Below are positions 20,949 to 32,292 of a stretch of 32,312 nt of DNA, in pieces. A program made the position numbers and the translations under genes. The notes beneath the pieces are model-generated. The model was given only the letters and a program-made list of their open reading frames with translations. It made no database searches and had not been told where the DNA came from. Source of the stretch: Ministeria vibrans ATCC 50519. Its lineage: Eukaryota > Opisthokonta > Filasterea. Position 1 is the first letter of the stretch. Every line of letters begins with the position of its first letter. The stretch is from contig CALSCP010000465.1 in assembly GCA_943704425.1 (NCBI GenBank), positions 2,263 through 34,574 of the forward strand, in the 5' to 3' direction.

Positions 20949-23370
20949 GCATTGTGGGACTACGCTTTTGCACCCAAATTGTACCCCAACTTCCCTTTCG
21001 TGTTGCCATAGCGACCCTTTCTCATTTCTTCCTATTCACCTTTCCCAGCGAGCCCCTTCAGTCTCCCCCCGGCTCTATCTGCGACGTGACTAGCTTGGTA
21101 GCCCCGTCCGTAGAAAATAGCGACGAGAGCGACGTCGAAGAATCCTCCAGTCTGGTGAGCAACTCTCACTAATCCGGTTTGCACACAACCATGACTCACT
21201 CACGGCTCCGTCCCAGGTGTACGTACGTCCTTTGAGCTCTCGCGTTGCCCTCTCGACGCCAATAGCTGCAGTCTCGACAACACTATATGCAAACCGGCCC
21301 TCGCGTGCGCCTGCCCTTCAAGTGCCCGACTTAGACATGCGTCGAGTTCAAGCGCAACTCGTGTCGCTCGCTCAATCTCCGCCACCCGCCATCGCCCCAA
21401 AGGCACAATGTATCTGTTCAGCCAATGCCTCGGCAGTGACGAACGACGAGGATAATGATCATGACCATGATCATGACGACGATGATGACGAGAAGCTATC
21501 TGCGCAAACCCGAATGCGGCTACGTCGTTCCAGCGGCAACAAAACGAGGGTGTGTTTGTTTCAGGGGGAGTTTCTGACACACGTCAGTCGTCGACTTCCT
21601 TGCACCGTCTACCTGAACATTGTCGTTGTGGCGCTTCCCATGCTGACCCTTGCCGACATTCTGGTCTGGCTGCATCCTCTCCTGTCGGGCATGGCGCTCT
21701 TCAGTCGGAGCAACGAGTGTGCGCACCTTGCCGTCGCGTTGCACTGTCGCTCACTCAAGCACCTTCGAGGACTTTTGAAGGAGAAAAAACTCACTCACGA
21801 CCCATCCACATCACTCCTCTCCCTCTGCACCTCCATCCGTACCATTTCTACGCGCAGCGCCGCTGAAACCTCTCTCCTGCCCGTCTCGGACATTGCCAGT
21901 GCGCCCTTATTTCATCCACTCTTCTCCTCCTCTCTTCTCTGGTCGTCGTCCTTTGACGAAAATGTTCCTCCCGACTATAATGCACTGTTTCAATGGGCCG
22001 CTTTGCACGGCCACTTTCTATCAGCACTCCGCACAGCCACTGTGCGCGCCAGTCATAGTCGTGTCATTGGGCTCGTCACTCCTCTTTCCTCCTTCCACAC
22101 TCCTCCTCCTCCTCCTCCTCCTCCACTCGACGTCCTACCACTCACCGAAGCACATCTCTCCCAATGGTTCTACAACAACGTCAATGTCAATGACCCCTGT
22201 ACATCGACTCTTCGCCTCTCCCTCACTCCCACGCAGTTCATTGGTCCGTCAACAAAAAGTTCTCCTTCGACTTTACACCTGTCAATTCCCGTGAATGACC
22301 CTCACCAGCTTCTCAGTGTCCTCTCCATCTCTATGCAACTGAATCTCCAACCGCGCCACATCCAAATTATTAATGACACACGTGTGGTTCTCTCAGTTGA
22401 GTCCAGCGAGTCATACACTGAGTGGCTCACGCAGCACATCACTATGTGTCAAACCGACACGCAAATTACTGAACATCTTTTAAACTCTGACACCCATACT
22501 GGCTCAGTCGATTTCTCACAGCATCTCACTGTCTCGCGTGTGCCCGACTGCCCTTCGGACGTCCCTCACACTCTGATTATGGCACTCCGTCTCAACCAAC
22601 CGGCAACTATTCACACAGCCCAGCAACTGCTCGCAACTCTCGATCGCTCGACAGTGTCTCTCGTTGGCACTGCGCTTGTCCACACGTTCCCTCCACTCCA
22701 CATCACAGAAACGCCCACCCTTCTCCTCGTTCTGCACGGACCCCATCTCGCACCCACCTTAATGAGCTGCCTCTCCACCACCACCACATCACCACTCAAC
22801 ACTCTCCACACACTCGCGCGTCTTGCCCTCCTCTCCCCTTCCTTCTCCTTCTCTCCCTCCACTCTCCCTTCTCTCGTCGCCCGTCTCCGCCACGGCCCTC
22901 CACTCCACACAGCACACCTTTCCATCTCATCAAGTTCCCCCCGTCTTCTCTCCACCGTCCTACAACGCGCCCCATCGCCTCCATTCCACCTCCGTCTTAC
23001 ACACGCACACCTCAGCCCAAACACGCAGGACATCATTCTCTCCTTCTCTCACCCTTCCGCATTTTGCCGCCTCTCCTCTCTCATCACAGACTCCCTTACA
23101 CACCTCTTCCCTTCCACTGCTTTCTCTCTCTCTTCTCGCTACACTCAACAGCATCCCAATGTCACGTACAGTGCCAACACCTCCGCCCTTCTTCTCGTCA
23201 GCGAATGGGCGCTTCGCTCCGAGTCAGACCCCTCTCTCACACGCCTCTTTACCTCACTCGGCTCTCTCTCCATCCAATCACTCTCAATGGGCTTTCCGTC
23301 AATCGTCAAACAGCTTGTTGACTCTCATTTCACAATCTGTCAATCCGTACCGGAACACAAAAAGAGGTAA
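20949..23370 (+). CDS. Unrecognised large protein (5' end uncertain)
   Basis: Three exons can be joined in phase: 20949-20980 (ALWDYAFAPK), 21049-21154 and 21217-23370, at least 763 residues; the first exon is not identified. I do not recognise the family. Seen in it: an acidic Ser-rich N-terminal region (ENSDESDVEESSSL), a His/Asp cluster (NDEDNDHDHDHDDDDDEK, about 21,444-21,497) that could bind metal, a hydrophobic stretch (VYLNIVVVALPMLTLADIL, about 21,611-21,667), eight prolines near 22,105, and a long Leu/Ser/Thr/His-rich C-terminal half with few charged residues. Codon use is C-rich at third positions, like the neighbours. The end could be spliced at GTAAAA (23366) across a 34-nt intron, adding about 16 residues, but that is shorter than any other intron here. 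It is convergent with the FIP gene. Confidence 0.65.
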
Positions 23371-23562
23371 AATAACAATCTCACCCTATTTTCTTTGTAG
23401 CACAAATCCATTTTCAACAAAGCAGAAACTCTCATTGTGTCATTTTTAAACAGTGACAGACCATTCATTGTACAAACTCTCACCAATCACTGTACAAACT
23501 CACTGCACATTCTTCTCTTGTAACAAAAATACGGATAAAATCAATGTACAAACTTGTGAGTT

Positions 23563-26500
23563 TTAGTGGCGAGGGTGTTTCTTAGCTTCAGCTTCAATGT
23601 GACGTCGAGTGACCGTTTCGAGAAGGAGCGGATTGTGCTCCATGAGAACAGACAGGACAATGTCAATGTACTCGCGAAGTTCTTCGTTGTCCTCGACAAG
23701 AGCTAAGAGAGAGAAAAAAAAGCGAGAGGGAAAGGAAACGAATGAGAAAAGTTGTGAAAATGAAACCAGTGAGATGCAGAAGGAGTGAAAATTGTAATAC
23801 GTAAATAGAAACAGTGAATCAAATTAATTACACACAAATAATGCTCACTCACAAACACAAATGCAGACCGATAGACAAACAATCAGAGACAACAAAAAAC
23901 CACATAAATTAATTTATTTAAATTACTATCAATGTATTTTTCTCTTCCTCGCTCCGTTTGTTCTTACCTTGATGGCCTTTCTTCAAGGCAATAATTTCCG
24001 CTTCAAGACCCTGTCTGGACACATTGCCATTGCCCATGGTCCGCTGAGAGTCTGTTTGAAGAGAATATCCTAAAACGGAGTGTGATATAGTGTCTTGAAT
24101 TTAGACTTGTCAACTCAAACCTGATTCGCTGGTACTAATGTAAGTAAAGTCAGTAGGACTGCGACCAACGACTCCCTTTGTCATTGCAATTACAACTGGA
24201 CCACTGCCTCTGCCGGGCCCTAATAGAGAGAGTGAGAGAAGAGAGAGAAACATATTACGTGAGCTCAATCATAGACCGCCACGAAAATCACTCTGATACT
24301 CACTCACCCTCACGATAATAATATAACCCCTCTCTATCACTTTGTTTCTTTTCTCTCACACACATTCTCTCTATTACTTTCGCTTCTTTCCCCTCTTCTC
24401 TTCTCTTCTCTCTCTCTCTCTCTATCACTTTATTCTTTCTCCCTCCTTTCAGTCTATCACTTTATTCTTTCTCCCGTTCTTTCTCTCTTTCTCTCTCACT
24501 TTGTTTCTCTCTCTCACTTTGTTTCTTTCTCCCTCCTCTCTCTCTCTTCTCTCTCTTTCTCTTTCAATTACCAGTCACCACTTTGATGGTCGAGTTTTCA
24601 ACTGAAACAATGTTCTCGCGACAGTCCACACCAGCAATTTTCAATGACGCAATATCATCGGGATTTGAGCCAAAGTGCTGACCGCGAATGGTGATGGTGT
24701 CACCGCCATCGGATGAGCCATTGATGGGCGAGAGGCCGGTGATTTCGGGGGGAAGAGGAACGGTGTCTGGCTTAGCGAGTGCTGGAGGGACAAACTTGAT
24801 GTCGGGCACAGTGGAAGTGCGACGGAATGAGCCAACAAGACGCGACGCAATGTTGGAATGGGATGTGCTGCTGGACATGGACTGATGGTCCGAGGGGCTC
24901 TGAGGCTGCGATGTTGGTTCATAGAGAAATTTGAGAGTGTTATGTGATTTTCCGCCCTTAGTGGTCTTCACGCTGACGTAGACGGAATTTTGACCGGGGG
25001 GAGCAACGCACGTGAGGCGGGTAGAGGATTCCCAGCAGAGGGAGGATGAAACGTCGGTTGAGCCGACTGAGACGCGCGAAATGTCTTCAATAGACGCGCC
25101 AAAGTGAGCGCCCGTAACGATGATGCGAGTGCCCCCGGTGTCTGGGCCGTGCGCGGGAGAGAGCGCTTTGATTTCGGGGCGTGGGGTCCGCTGGCTGCCT
25201 TGGCGGGAGGAGGACGACAGGGAGGTGACAGAGGAGGACCGACTGTGGGTCACGACGGCGGGTTGACTGGCTTCGGTAGTGGTGGTGAGGTGAGGGGAAG
25301 AGGGAGAGCTCAAGTCACCGTTGGAGGGAGTGGTAGACGACGGTGGTGGGGGTGCTGCACCACGTTGTGGGGGCTGCTGCTGCTGCTGTGAAGATGATTG
25401 TTGCTGTTGTTGTAGCTGTGGCGGTGGTGCTTGTTGTTCGGTGGAGGGCTCAGGAGGCGCACTCTGCGTCTCTTGTGGCTGTGCTGGCGGCGACGGCTGA
25501 GACTCTTCCGCTGCGGGTGATGCCGTTGTGGGTTTCGGGTTGGACTTGCGAAAGGAAAGACGGCGGTGTGAACGAACTTCTTCGCCAGTGGTATCGCCTG
25601 GAGGGGATTCTCCCGCTGCTGCTGCTGCTGCTGCTGGTGTGTCTCCATCGCCCTTTTTGTGCTTCCGAAGCGACGGAGTGCGCAACAGTTTGCCCAACCC
25701 TTTCTTTTCCTTGTCCTTGTCCTTATCTTTTTCGTCGTCGTGAGGATGATGATCATCATCGCCAGTAGCTGCTGTTGATGCGGCGCTGGCCCCGCCACGT
25801 TTGGAGTGTGATCGCAAAAGTGAAGGAGTGCGCAAAATGTTGCCGAGTGTTGACGTGTGCTTTTCCGCGTCTTCCACGTCCGTCTCGCTGTACTTGGAGA
25901 TGAAAAAGTCGCAACAGAGTTCGCCACGCTTGATAGTGGTGCTAGACGGATCAAACTTGCCAGGCTACACATGACAAACAACAAAAGTTCAACACTACAT
26001 TGCAAGTACGTTATTTTCTGTCTACCTTATCAAAGAGTGTGATCCATCGTTCTCCTCGCGACGCCGTTGGCAACATGGAGACTGGAATGTGGAAGACGCC
26101 TAGTGCCTCTTTGTCCTTTTCCTTGACGCGGATTTCGAGATCGCGCGAATAGTCTTTATCTTTGATCTTACTGAAATGAAAATTAATATGTTTGTGAACA
26201 AAAACAAAAAACAAAAAAAAACAAAACAAAAAAGAGAGAGAAGAGAAGAAGAAAAGGGTTGAGAGAGGGTAGACACAAGGGACAGCAGCGTACAGAATGC
26301 ACTCTTCGTTCCAGATAGGTGAGTCTGATTTTGAGCTCGTTTCCGTTTTGAACTTGACATCGCCGATTTCGACCTGATATGGGCAAGAGAGGCGGTCAGG
26401 GAACATGAGGGGGTGGCAGTGTCATCGCCTGCGCGACTGTAGCGGTCCGTTGCAGAGCCACAAAAGGAGATGAATGTTTTTTTTTCCTCTCTCTGTCTCT

Positions 26501-26607
26501 CGCACTTTCTACCTTGACATATGCGGCCACAGAGGCACCGTGCTTCTTGTGTTGAAAGCCACGCCCTCGGTAGACTGCAGAGGGGGAGTAGCGCGAAGAA
26601 AGATGTT

Positions 26608-26644
<37 letters not shown>

Positions 26645-26719
26645 ATCATATTTTGATGATATGATGATGATTGGCTTACGTCGAACAATGACTTCAGAGG
26701 GTGTTTTCTTGCCACTCAT
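23563..26719 (-). CDS. C2 - two IPT/TIG - FIP-RBD protein (Rab11-FIP-like)
   Basis: Exons 26719-26680, 26574-26513, 26373-26294, 26170-26026, 25964-24572, 24219-24121, 24069-23968, 23702-23563 give 686 residues; every join keeps phase. N-terminal C2 domain (~1-132), with DSPIWNEECIL and LGVFHIPVS, binds membranes in class I Rab11-FIPs. A low-complexity region follows (~140-365: Lys/Asp, poly-Ala, poly-Gln, Pro, Ser) that contains LGNILRTPSL and LGKLLRTPSL, two copies of one motif. IPT/TIG domain 1 is ~371-460 (GGTRIIVTGAHFG), IPT/TIG 2 ~514-605 (GGDTITIRGQHFG). The end is a helical FIP-RBD with LREYIDIVLSVLMEHNPLLL (649-668), whose YID is the Rab11/Rab25 contact. Expected role: Rab11 effector at recycling endosomes. 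The added IPT pair is not part of animal FIPs as I know them. Confidence 0.85.
24328..24560. repeat. CT-rich tract with repeated CACTTTGTTTCTCTC motif
   Basis: Within intron 5 of the FIP-like gene (24571-24220). It carries several copies of TATCACTTTGTTTCT, or the variants TATCACTTTATTCTTTCTC and CTCACTTTGTTTCTCTC, separated by CT runs. Here the motif lies antisense to the host gene. It is the same element as in the array at 1-231 and in the ABCG intron near 30,100. Confidence 0.9.
26610..26640. repeat. (GA)n microsatellite in FIP intron 1
   Basis: About 15 GA dinucleotides, pyrimidine-rich in transcript sense, within the intron 26679-26575. Confidence 0.95.
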
Positions 26720-26813
26720 GGCTATCAAAGTAGACAGAGAAGAACAAAAAAAGTGTTAAATAAATCACTTAAATATAAAGAGATTAATTCATTTCCACTT
26801 TCACTTTTATTGA

Positions 26814-27858
26814 ATGATCAGAAGGCTGATCAGGGCCTCTCATCTCCCTCGGTTGCCATTCCATCCAGAACCCATCTCACCAGCTCCCCGCCGCGCCATG
26901 GCAACAGCAGCCACTAAGGTATTTGCTGTGTTTTGCGCTACTTTGTCACTCGACAGCTCATTTTCGCACTTGAGCAGCCACGTCTTCTCGGGCAACGCGA
27001 GTCACAGGGTAGGTGGTTGGACGGAGGACGTTGCGTTGGAATGTCCGTGTGTTGTATGGTGTAGAGATTGATGAGGAGCTCTTTGATCGATATCGCTTCT
27101 CTCTTGATCAGCTGATGGAACTCGCTGGTCTGTCGGTCGCCCAAGCCGTCTTCCGTGCCTACCCTCCACCGACCGCAACAGGTACACCCGTCTCTGGACA
27201 AACTCAGCAAGAAGAAGAAGAAAAAGAACCGCAACAACAACAACAACAATTAGTACATCATCATCATCAACAACAACAACAACAACAGCAGTCCAAGCGG
27301 GTGCTTGTGCTTGCAGGCCCTGGCAACAACGGCGGAGACGGCCTGGTCGCCGCGCGTCACTTGCAACTTCTTGGCTTCACTGTCTCTGTGGTCTACCCCA
27401 AACGACCCGCACGCGCACCCTTTCCTTCCCTTGTTCAGCAATGCGAGCTCAGCGGCATCCCAGTTGCGTCGGACATGCCCCCGCCCGAATCGCTGCGTGA
27501 CGCCTATGACATTCTCGTCGACGCTCTCTTTGGCTTCTCCTTCCATCCGCCCATCCGTGACCCCTTCGTCGCTGTCATTGAGTCCATGCGACTCTCTAAG
27601 CTTCCCATTGTCTCGGTCGACATCCCCTCCGGATGGGATGTCGAGCAGGGCAATCTCATGGGCGAGACGGGGCTGAGACCTGACACCCTTGTCTCACTCA
27701 CTGCCCCCAAAAAGTGCGCACAGCACTTTGAGGGTACTCATCACTTTCTGGGCGGTCGCTTTGTGCCACGCGCAATGGAACGCGAACGAATCCTCAATCT
27801 ACCGTCGTACCCCGGTCTTGATTCCATTGTCGCATTGGAAGTGCGCTCGCACCAATGA
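26814..27858 (+). CDS. NAXE: NAD(P)HX epimerase (YjeF_N / AIBP)
   Basis: Repairs damaged nicotinamide cofactors by epimerising R- and S-NAD(P)HX, feeding the dehydratase. Exons 26814-26918, 26957-27008, 27065-27858 give 316 residues. The N-terminus (MIRRLIRASHLPRLPFHPEP, basic, no acids until Glu19) looks like a mitochondrial presequence; an internal ATG (26898) could give a cytosolic form. Family blocks: QEIDEELFDRYRFSLDQLME, LAGPGNNGGDGLVAARHL (nucleotide loop), VDALFGFSF with the catalytic Asp, PIVSVDIPSGWDVE, LTAPKKCAQHF, HHFLGGRFVP. A Gln/Glu/His-rich insertion (about residues 95-132, coded by CAA and CAT repeats) separates the N-terminal helices from the Rossmann core. The tiny exon 2 (52 nt) is supported by the family match LLGQRESQEIDEELF across the join. 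The start is 94 bp from the divergent FIP gene start. Confidence 0.93.
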
Positions 27859-27984
27859 GTTGTACCGAAGAAAGATGTGAAGATTAAAAAAGTAACTGAT
27901 AAGGTCTGAATACGTTTTGTCTAGGATGTTACTGAATACTGATAACAACATTATTTTACATATTCCGTTGATTTTCTTGTCATC

Positions 27985-30218
27985 ATGGCCGAAGAAGCGC
28001 CTCAAGAGATTGCCATGGTGCCAATGGTACGAATGGCGACGCGCACGCTGTCCCAGCTAACGCCCACGGGCCGTAGGAAACGCTGCAACGGCGTCGGTCG
28101 TACGAGGACGCTCTCGCGCACGCAGACAAGCCGGAGGGGGCCGCATCGGATGCGCTGGCCGTCACACAAGCCATCAGTGCCGCCCGCGCCCTCTCGCTCT
28201 CCACCGCTGCTAAGGTATACGCTCTTTTAGCTTTTTTTTGTTGTCTTCGTTTTTTAAATTTCTCTCTCTCACTCTCTCACTCTCTCACTCTCACTCACAC
28301 ACATTTTTTTTTTTCGCTCTCTGTGCATTAAACCGAAACCGACGTAGGCGATGGACAAGCCAGTTGTGATCACGTTCAACAAGGTCTCGTACAGTGTGGA
28401 CATGCCAGTGAAGCGCATGTCGGCCATGCAAAAGCTGCGTGGCTTCTCACTGCGCGGCTTCCCCAAGCCCGAAGTCAAGCGCAAGTTTCTCCTGACTGAC
28501 GTGAGCGGCACTATGCTGCCTGGCACTATGACTTCACTTATGGGTCCATCTGTAAGCAGAAGATTGGTTTGTGTGTGTGTGTGTGTGTGTGTGTGAATGT
28601 GTGTGTGTGTGAATGTGTCCTTGGTTAGCTTATGGGTAATGACTGTTGTGTTGTGTTTTTATAATATTATTGTATATAACCATGTGTGTTGTTTGCAGGG
28701 AGCGGGAAAGTCAACACTGTTGGATGTGTTGTCAGGCCGCAAAAACACAGGATACATTGACGGCGACATTCTCTTCAATGGTCATCCCATGACGGCGGAC
28801 ATCAAGCGAAACCTTGGTACTCTACAATATCCACACAAAACAGTCCAAGCTAGTATTGAGTACTTTTTCGTTGCAGGTTATGTTGAACAGACCAACACAC
28901 TGATTGAGACACTGACAGTGCGTCAGCTGCTGACGTACACAGCGCGGTTGCGACTTCCGGACTGGTGGACTGACGAACGTCGAAAACAGCGTGTAAGCAC
29001 AAAAAAAAGCAATATTATACTGATAGATAATGAGTGGTTGGTGATTAATTGTCTGTGTGTTGCTGTTGGTTTTTGTTTTAGGTGAATGATGTGATTGAGG
29101 AACTGGGACTGGCGAGTTGCGCTGATACAATGATTGGCGGAGAGACACTGCGGGGAGTGAGTGGAGGACAGGCGAAACGGGTGAACATCGGAGTGGAGCT
29201 CATTACCAATCCCAGAGTGCTCTTTCTCGATGAACCTACAACGTACCCAATCTCAATTTATGTGTGTGTATATATATGTATGTGTCTTGTGCAAATGATT
29301 GCCTGAGTGTGTTTTGTTTTTCTTTCTGTCCGCTGTCTGTGAATGGTGGATTGATTTGTTACTGTTTGAACAGGGGACTGGATGCAGCAACGTCGTTTGA
29401 AGTGATGTCGGTGATGCGTCACATTGCAGACGGAGGACGCAGTATCATTGCCACAATCCGTATAATATTATCCATCTTACCATGTTGCACTAGGATGATA
29501 TCAATTTAACAATCGTTTTTTTTTTGTAGATCAACCTAGCACGGATGTTTTTTTGCTTTTCAATCGGTATGCACTCGCAGATTGACACTATGTCTCTGTC
29601 ACTCTTGCATTACAACTGACTTTCCCATTGACGCTCTCGCACTCCCTTACTCAATTGCCTCATACCATTCCTCTATTTCTCTTGTTTAGCCTTCTTCTTC
29701 TTGTGAGTGGCGAGGTCACTTACTTGGGCCCAATCAATTTGGCTGTCTCTCACTTTACAAACTTTGGCTTTGTCTATGATTCCAAGGAAAATCCCGCTGA
29801 TTTCATTGGTACCACACACCTCATTATTTCATCTCTGGATTCTTAATCATTACGATTAAACTCTTTTTGTGTGTGTCAATTTACACAAGCCACTGACATT
29901 CTCTCTCATCTCTTTTTTGTGTGCTTATCAGTTGCTGTGACTGGACAGGACAATGATGACGAAAACAAACAGATTGCCGGTCCAAAAGTGCACAAAGTAA
30001 GTCCTTTACGTCTCTTTGTCGTTGCCTTACCTTTCGATTTCACCCATTTTCTCATTCTTCTCTCTCCCTCTATCTCTCTCTATCACTTTGTTTCTCTCTC
30101 TCTCTCTCTCTCTATCACTTTGTTTCTCTCTATCACTTTGTTTCTCTCTATCACTTTGTTTCTCTCTCTCTCTATCACTTTGTTTCTCTCTCTCTCTTGT
30201 CTCTCTCTCTCTATCACT

Positions 30219-30300
<82 letters not shown>

Positions 30301-32292
30301 TCCCTTTTTTCAGCGTTTTTTTGCTGAGAAGTATCGCGAGTCAGCCATTTACGGCGAGCGAATGCTAAGCATGGCTAAGGCTCAGCAGGAAGTCGGTCAA
30401 GCAAGCTCAGTGTAAGTTATCTACCTCTTTGTTAGTTTCTCCTTTCTCTCTCTATCCCTTTATTCCTCTCTCAATCACTTTGTTTCTTTCTCTCTCCTTT
30501 CTCAATCTCCTCTCTCAAACTCTTTAAAATGTTCCACCTCATTTCTTTCTCTCTCTTTTACAATACATTTACTCACTGCCACTGCCCTGTTTTTTTTATT
30601 CCTTTCTCACTCCTGTTTTCTCATTCCTGTTTTCAGTTCCACTCTGACGCGCAAACCAGTTCAATTCGAAAACACACGATGGCACAATTTCAAGGTTCTG
30701 CTCTCGCGCCATTGGCTGCAGAAGAAGAATGACAAAGCCTATTGGGTGGCCCGCCTTTCAAAGATCATCTTTATGGATTTCATCATTGCCACTCTCTTTA
30801 ACAACCTTCCAAAAGAGTAATTTAATCCTACGCCTCCTCTTTGTTTTTGACTAATTTTTTATTGATAGTGAAACGGGAGTTTACTCGACAGTTTCTGTCC
30901 TGTAAGAACGAAGTAATTATTTGAAATGAGTCTGATCCTTTGATTTTGCGTAGTCAAATGTCCGTGATGACCTTTGGATTTGCCGCAATGGGAAATATCG
31001 GAGAAGGTACAATTCTACTTGTGATCTTCATGTGATTTTTCACTTCATTTATTCCTACAATTGTGTGTCTTTGGAATGTTTATTCTTCTCATTGTCTTGT
31101 CTCTACCGCACTATTGCTCAGATGTCTCCCAGAAAGCATTCTTCCAGCGCGAGCGCAGCTCCGGCACCTACCAAGTGAGTGCGTGGTTCTTCAGCTATGT
31201 CCTCAGTGACATTCCTGCGCTGCTCATGCAACTCCTACTATGGGCGCTTGTGCTCTACTGGTCTGTCGGTTTGCGTGATGATGCGGCTGCCTTCTTCATC
31301 TTTACTGGTGTGCTCTTCGTCACACAGCTCTTGGGTTCTGCTATGGGTCTGGTACACACGAATTTATCATTTTGTCCTTTCTCCACTCTCTTTTCTTTCT
31401 TTCTCACGTTGTCCTCGTTTTCTCTTTCTCTTTCGAACTTAAACTCAAACTCTATCACTTTGATTTTTTTTCCCTCTCCGTCGTCCTTTTTCTTTTCTTC
31501 TTTTCTGTGTCTTTCCTGATTCATTGATTCTTAGACGTTTGCCTTCCTGATGCCCACGTTTGAGACTGCCATTGCCTTTGGGTTTCCCATTATCATTCTC
31601 ACATTTGTTTTCTCTGGGTTCTACGTGCGACGTCCACTCATTCCGGATTACTTTGTGTGGCTCTACTACATTTCCTACATGACGGTACGCGCCATTGAAT
31701 CTCTCTCACACACAACACGTCGAATCTCACGTCACATGTCAATGTAGTACACTCTAAATGCGCTTGCGATCAACCAGTTCAGCGGATCTACCGTGTACAC
31801 GCAAACGACAACGTGCGACGCGTGTGTTGCTGAGTTCCCTTGTCCCGCCAATGCTACTGCTGCTCTCAACAACACTGTCTGCTGTGTGTCGACCGATCAA
31901 GTTGTCCCTTGGCCCAACGACGACATCCTCACTTATTGGGGCTTTGGCAGTGAAGTAAGAATCCTATAATAATTACAATTATATACACTCGCTTCCCTTT
32001 TCTCGCCCCACCTGCACTGTCTTTTTACTGTTTACTCGCTCTCTCACTCACTGCTTTTCACCCTTTTTTCTCACTGCTCTTCGCTCACTCCCACTCCTTT
32101 TACTCTTTACTCGTTCTCTCTCTCTCACTGCTTTTCACTCTTTTTTCTCACTGCTCTTCGCTCACTCCCACTCCTTTTCAGGGTCCCATCAACAACGTGT
32201 GGGGCAATGTTGTCGTCATTGTGTCACTCTTTTGCTTTTGGTTATGTCTTGCCTACTCTGCTCTTCGCTTCCGCAAGATTGGAAACCGCTGA
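27985..32292 (+). CDS. ABCG-family half transporter
   Basis: Complete ABC-2-type half transporter of the G (White) subfamily, 18 exons, 709 residues; it must dimerise to export lipids, sterols or xenobiotics. Exons: 27985-28026, 28077-28214, 28348-28551, 28699-28816, 28877-28992, 29082-29242, 29374-29459, 29530-29566, 29708-29808, 29932-29996, 30314-30411, 30637-30816, 30869-30901, 30954-31006, 31122-31351, 31535-31684, 31748-31954, 32182-32292. The ATPase comes first: Walker A GPSGAGKST (split by intron 3), GYVEQTNT (Q-loop), signature [12 protein letters not shown], Walker [15 protein letters not shown]-loop ATIHQPSTDVF. The membrane half follows, with [35 protein letters not shown], six predicted helices, a Cys-rich extracellular loop ([13 protein letters not shown]) before the last helix, and a short end RFRKIGNR. 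The substrate cannot be told from sequence. Confidence 0.93.
28570..28614. repeat. (GT)n microsatellite in ABCG intron 3
   Basis: Interrupted GT repeat shortly after the 5' splice site GTAAGC of the intron that splits the Walker A loop. Confidence 0.9.
30066..30299 (+). repeat. TATCACTTTGTTTCTCTC repeats and (CT)n in ABCG intron 10
   Basis: Six copies of TATCACTTTGTTTCTCTC, separated by short or long CT runs, then about 35 CT dinucleotides. They fill intron 10 (29997-30313) up to the 3' splice site TTTTTTCAG. The motif is in sense orientation here. Single copies or variants also occur in introns 11 (near 30,470) and 15 (near 31,450) of the same gene. Confidence 0.95.
32023..32174 (+). repeat. 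75-bp tandem duplication at the 3' end of ABCG intron 17
   Basis: Two adjacent copies (32023-32097 and 32098-32174) sharing CTCACTGCTCTTCGCTCACT and flanking pyrimidine-rich sequence, differing by a few substitutions and a small TC insertion. The second copy runs into the 3' splice site CCTTTTCAG; the matching site in the first copy reads CCTTTTAC and is not a splice site. Confidence 0.85.

Noticed and set aside
27205-27297. Intron in NAXE from GCAACAG/GTACAC to CAACAGCAG
   Set aside because: The donor looks good, but it falls after the first codon base while the acceptor would start a full codon, so splicing would shift the frame before the conserved GPGNNGGDG.
30197-30327. Ser/Leu-repeat protein frames over the CT tract
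   Set aside because: They are translations of (CT)n in ABCG intron 10; the flanking exons join in phase without them.
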